DNA from: Anseranas semipalmata
Taxonomy: Eukaryota > Chordata > Aves > Anseriformes > Anseranatidae
DNA: 64,000 bases
Direction of reading: 5' to 3'
Assembly: GCA_013399115.1 (NCBI GenBank)
Contig: VXAA01006076.1
Span: 108,054-172,053 of the forward strand
The notes under the pieces were generated by a model. It worked only from the letters and a program-made list of their open reading frames with translations. It was not told the DNA's origin and did not search any database. Positions within the stretch are counted from its first letter, which is position 1. Each line of letters starts with the position of its first letter. Both the position numbers and the translations under genes were made by a program. This document shows positions 61,951-64,000 of the stretch, piece by piece.

Positions 61951-64000
61951 TGTGGGTAAAGTCTTGGCCTGAATGCAGGACTCCCACAGATCTCAGTGAT
62001 CCAGGACTTCATGTCACGGTTTTAGAGTACGTCATGAATAGTTACTCTTCTCGGTGCCAGTAATTAGGAATAACAGTCTGGATCTCAGTAATTGCCGACA
62101 TGACCTATTGGCAGTGCCCAGAATTTAGTGTGCCTTCACCTAACCTCAAAGATGGAGAGGTACTGTGGTTTGCCATCAAACAAGTGATGTTTAATTGATT
62201 CAGCACTTTGATTTTAAAATCAAAGTAAGTCATGAAGGGAACTGGTCAATTCATTTTTTCCTGGGAGGGTAGAAAAGGAGGAGAAATCTCAAAGAGTCAG
62301 CACATCAGTAGACAGACAGCATTGATGCTTGCAAAATACTTCATGGGCAACAGCAAATTACCTGCCTCCATCAGCCATGACAGGCAAGGAGAATCTCCTG
62401 GATCAAAAGATCAAAAAAAGAAAATTCATCATAGCTATGACTAAGTGGGTGCTTTTTAAAATAAGTTTTGCACTGTTTCACTGAAAACACATTTGCTGTT
62501 CTAACATATCAGGGCAATTCACTCCACTAGAAGCAGAGGTGGGATAACCAGGCTTAAAGAAAAAAAGAAAGAGGAGAAAAGAGGGGATTATGAACTGGGT
62601 TGTGTCACTTGTTCTAAAATTAGCACTTTGATGTACAGATGGGAGAATTAGGTGTTTTGAGGTGCAGGGACTTATAACATCCATTGTTGTCATATAGGGA
62701 GGAAAACCACATAAATAAAACCCCAAGGAAGTGCAGGAGACAGGTTCCTCGGTTCTTTCCTTGATTCTGTCACTGATTTGTTGCCTGTAGTCTCTCTGCC
62801 TCTGCTTCTCGTCTATAATATCCTTCAGCTCATAGAAGGGTTATAAATCCTTTAACTCTATAAGTACCGGTCACTTTAAGACTCTCACACCAAGCATTTC
62901 TCCAAAGACTGAATTTTAAATAAGTGTCTGCTTATAAAATAACAGCAACCAAGGAGTTAATATATTTGTTTACCTTTCTACAACTCAGTTGGCTTTCTCA
63001 CACTGTCCCTAGATGTCTTCCTCTAGCTGATCACATATTTCATACAGCTTTGCTAATCCTCTGAAAGGAAAATAATCTCTGAGCAGATAATCAGCAGAAT
63101 AGCGCATGGCAGACTGGCCCATCTATAAAGCCAAAGAGACAGAAAACATATGAGTTTATTTAATTTGAATGGGATAGAAGGAAGAATTCATCACAGTCAC
63201 CTCTGCTTCTTCAAAGTAAAGAAGCACGTGTCTTAAGAAAAATCTAATTTTGCTAGGATTACTAGATTAATGGTGACATTATTAAGAGTATTTGCTCCCT
63301 TTTAACTATGTCAGGATTTCTTTAAGTTGCTCAGGTTTTTGTTCACTTTTTCAACTGGGAGGGGGAAAAAAACAAGTTGGTATTTCTACGAAGTCCTATC
63401 TACTCAACATACATTCAGCCCAGAAGACACCATTAAACATGCATAAAACGTGTAGGAATCAGTACAGGAGTAAAGACGTGACAGCAACTTGTACCACCTT
63501 ATCTCCTCTTAGCTTGGTTAGGAAAGGCCCATGATAGCACTGTTGTTCTCCAGCTGAACACGAAATGATCAAAGGACTGCACAAAGTTACAAGTGCTTGA
63601 TGGAGGAACAGAGATACCCCTGTTAGTGCCCTGAATTATTATATACAAGAGAATTTTGTCTCCTATAGACCAGCTCAGGACATATAAATTTCACCACCGT
63701 AGCAATAATAGCAGAAATCACTTTGTGAAGGTAAAGTTTACCTTGGCAAGAAGGCTTTTCCCACTGGAAAGCTTGTTGCAAGGAAGATTTTTTTCTTAAT
63801 AAATAAATAAACCCATTAGAAGGGTAGTTTTTGCCTATATAACATCTGTAGCTGGGGGTTCTGACAGCAAAATGGTAATACTGAGGGACCACAAGGGCAG
63901 TTTGCAGATACGATACATAATGTAATTAATATTACAACCCTGGCAAATATTTCTAGCTTGGACCAGGCTTCTGAGTTCCTTTTTTACACCCTAAGAAGGA

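Larger units (their letters stand above)
58529..64000 (+). other. RERG: RERG downstream intron, 5' portion (no further exon seen)
   Basis: The intron opens with the donor GTAGGT right after the exon. I scanned for the next RERG coding segment (a STYRHQATIDDE-like reading after an AA start in phase 1) and did not see it, so the intron probably runs past the window end. Contents: one old palindromic-repeat fragment near 58749, a GC-richer pocket at 61690-61950, and otherwise unique AT-rich DNA. Confidence 0.6.

Noticed and set aside
61656..62063. 135-codon plus-strand open frame
   Set aside because: No recognisable domain; it lies in a GC-richer patch where stops are rarer and inside the RERG intron. 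Composition looks non-coding.
58529..64000. Search for the following RERG exon (STYRHQATIDDE-like)
   Set aside because: No matching sequence was found; probably beyond the window.
1..64000. Search for a classical estrogen response element (GGTCA, 3-bp spacer, TGACC)
   Set aside because: Only half-sites and non-classical spacings were seen, such as 5 bp at 843-857 and a diverged pair near 29082.

Overview
This window is vertebrate nuclear DNA, most likely from a bird. Three things support that. CR1 LINE copies are present and carry the sauropsid-type 3' end, with a conserved closing stretch followed by ATTCTGTG-like 8-mers. Interspersed repeats are otherwise sparse and the sequence is AT-rich with no long reading frames. 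The only coding sequence I recognise is one short, cleanly spliced exon. I cannot name the species. A sized run of 86 N flanked by two near-identical arms suggests a scaffolded draft assembly.

Gene content. The single supported coding feature is a 57-nt phase 1-1 internal exon at 58472-58528 (+ strand). It encodes the stretch after the P-loop and the switch I loop of a Ras-family GTPase, and it matches RERG (Ras-like estrogen-regulated growth inhibitor). The flanking coding exons were looked for and not found: the P-loop exon upstream, and the exon starting with the STYRHQ-type segment downstream. So most of positions 1-58471 is probably a very long upstream RERG intron, or intron plus 5' flank. 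Positions 58529-64000 are the start of the next intron.

Layout. 1-8.2 kb: unique AT-rich DNA with a polypurine tract and simple repeats. 8.25-8.81 kb: an old palindromic element with inverted ends, then a cluster of four small hairpins. 11.6-12.4 kb: a younger CR1 3' end abutting a much older, decayed CR1. 12.4-34.5 kb: unique DNA holding a 14-bp perfect inverted repeat (19.7 kb), a 25-bp tandem duplication (17.85 kb) and a homeodomain/POU-like palindromic AT-rich block (24.4 kb). 34.55-34.80 kb: CR1 3' fragment, followed at 35.09 kb by half of an old palindromic repeat. 39.9-40.1 kb: palindrome-rich patch. 42.1-42.87 kb: reverse-strand CR1 with recognisable ORF2 C-terminus. 49.77-50.79 kb: duplicated 469-bp arms around an assembly gap. 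54.1 kb: 11-bp-stem hairpin. 58.37-58.53 kb: hairpin and ATAGTTAT-type repeat directly upstream of the RERG exon. 58.75 kb: another old repeat fragment. 61.7-61.95 kb: a GC/CpG-richer pocket inside the downstream intron.

No rRNA, tRNA, CRISPR, operon or prokaryotic-type system is visible, and I found no convincing new multi-gene system. The best leads are structural: inverted repeats, old palindromic elements, the likely false duplication at the gap, and candidate intronic regulatory DNA around RERG.
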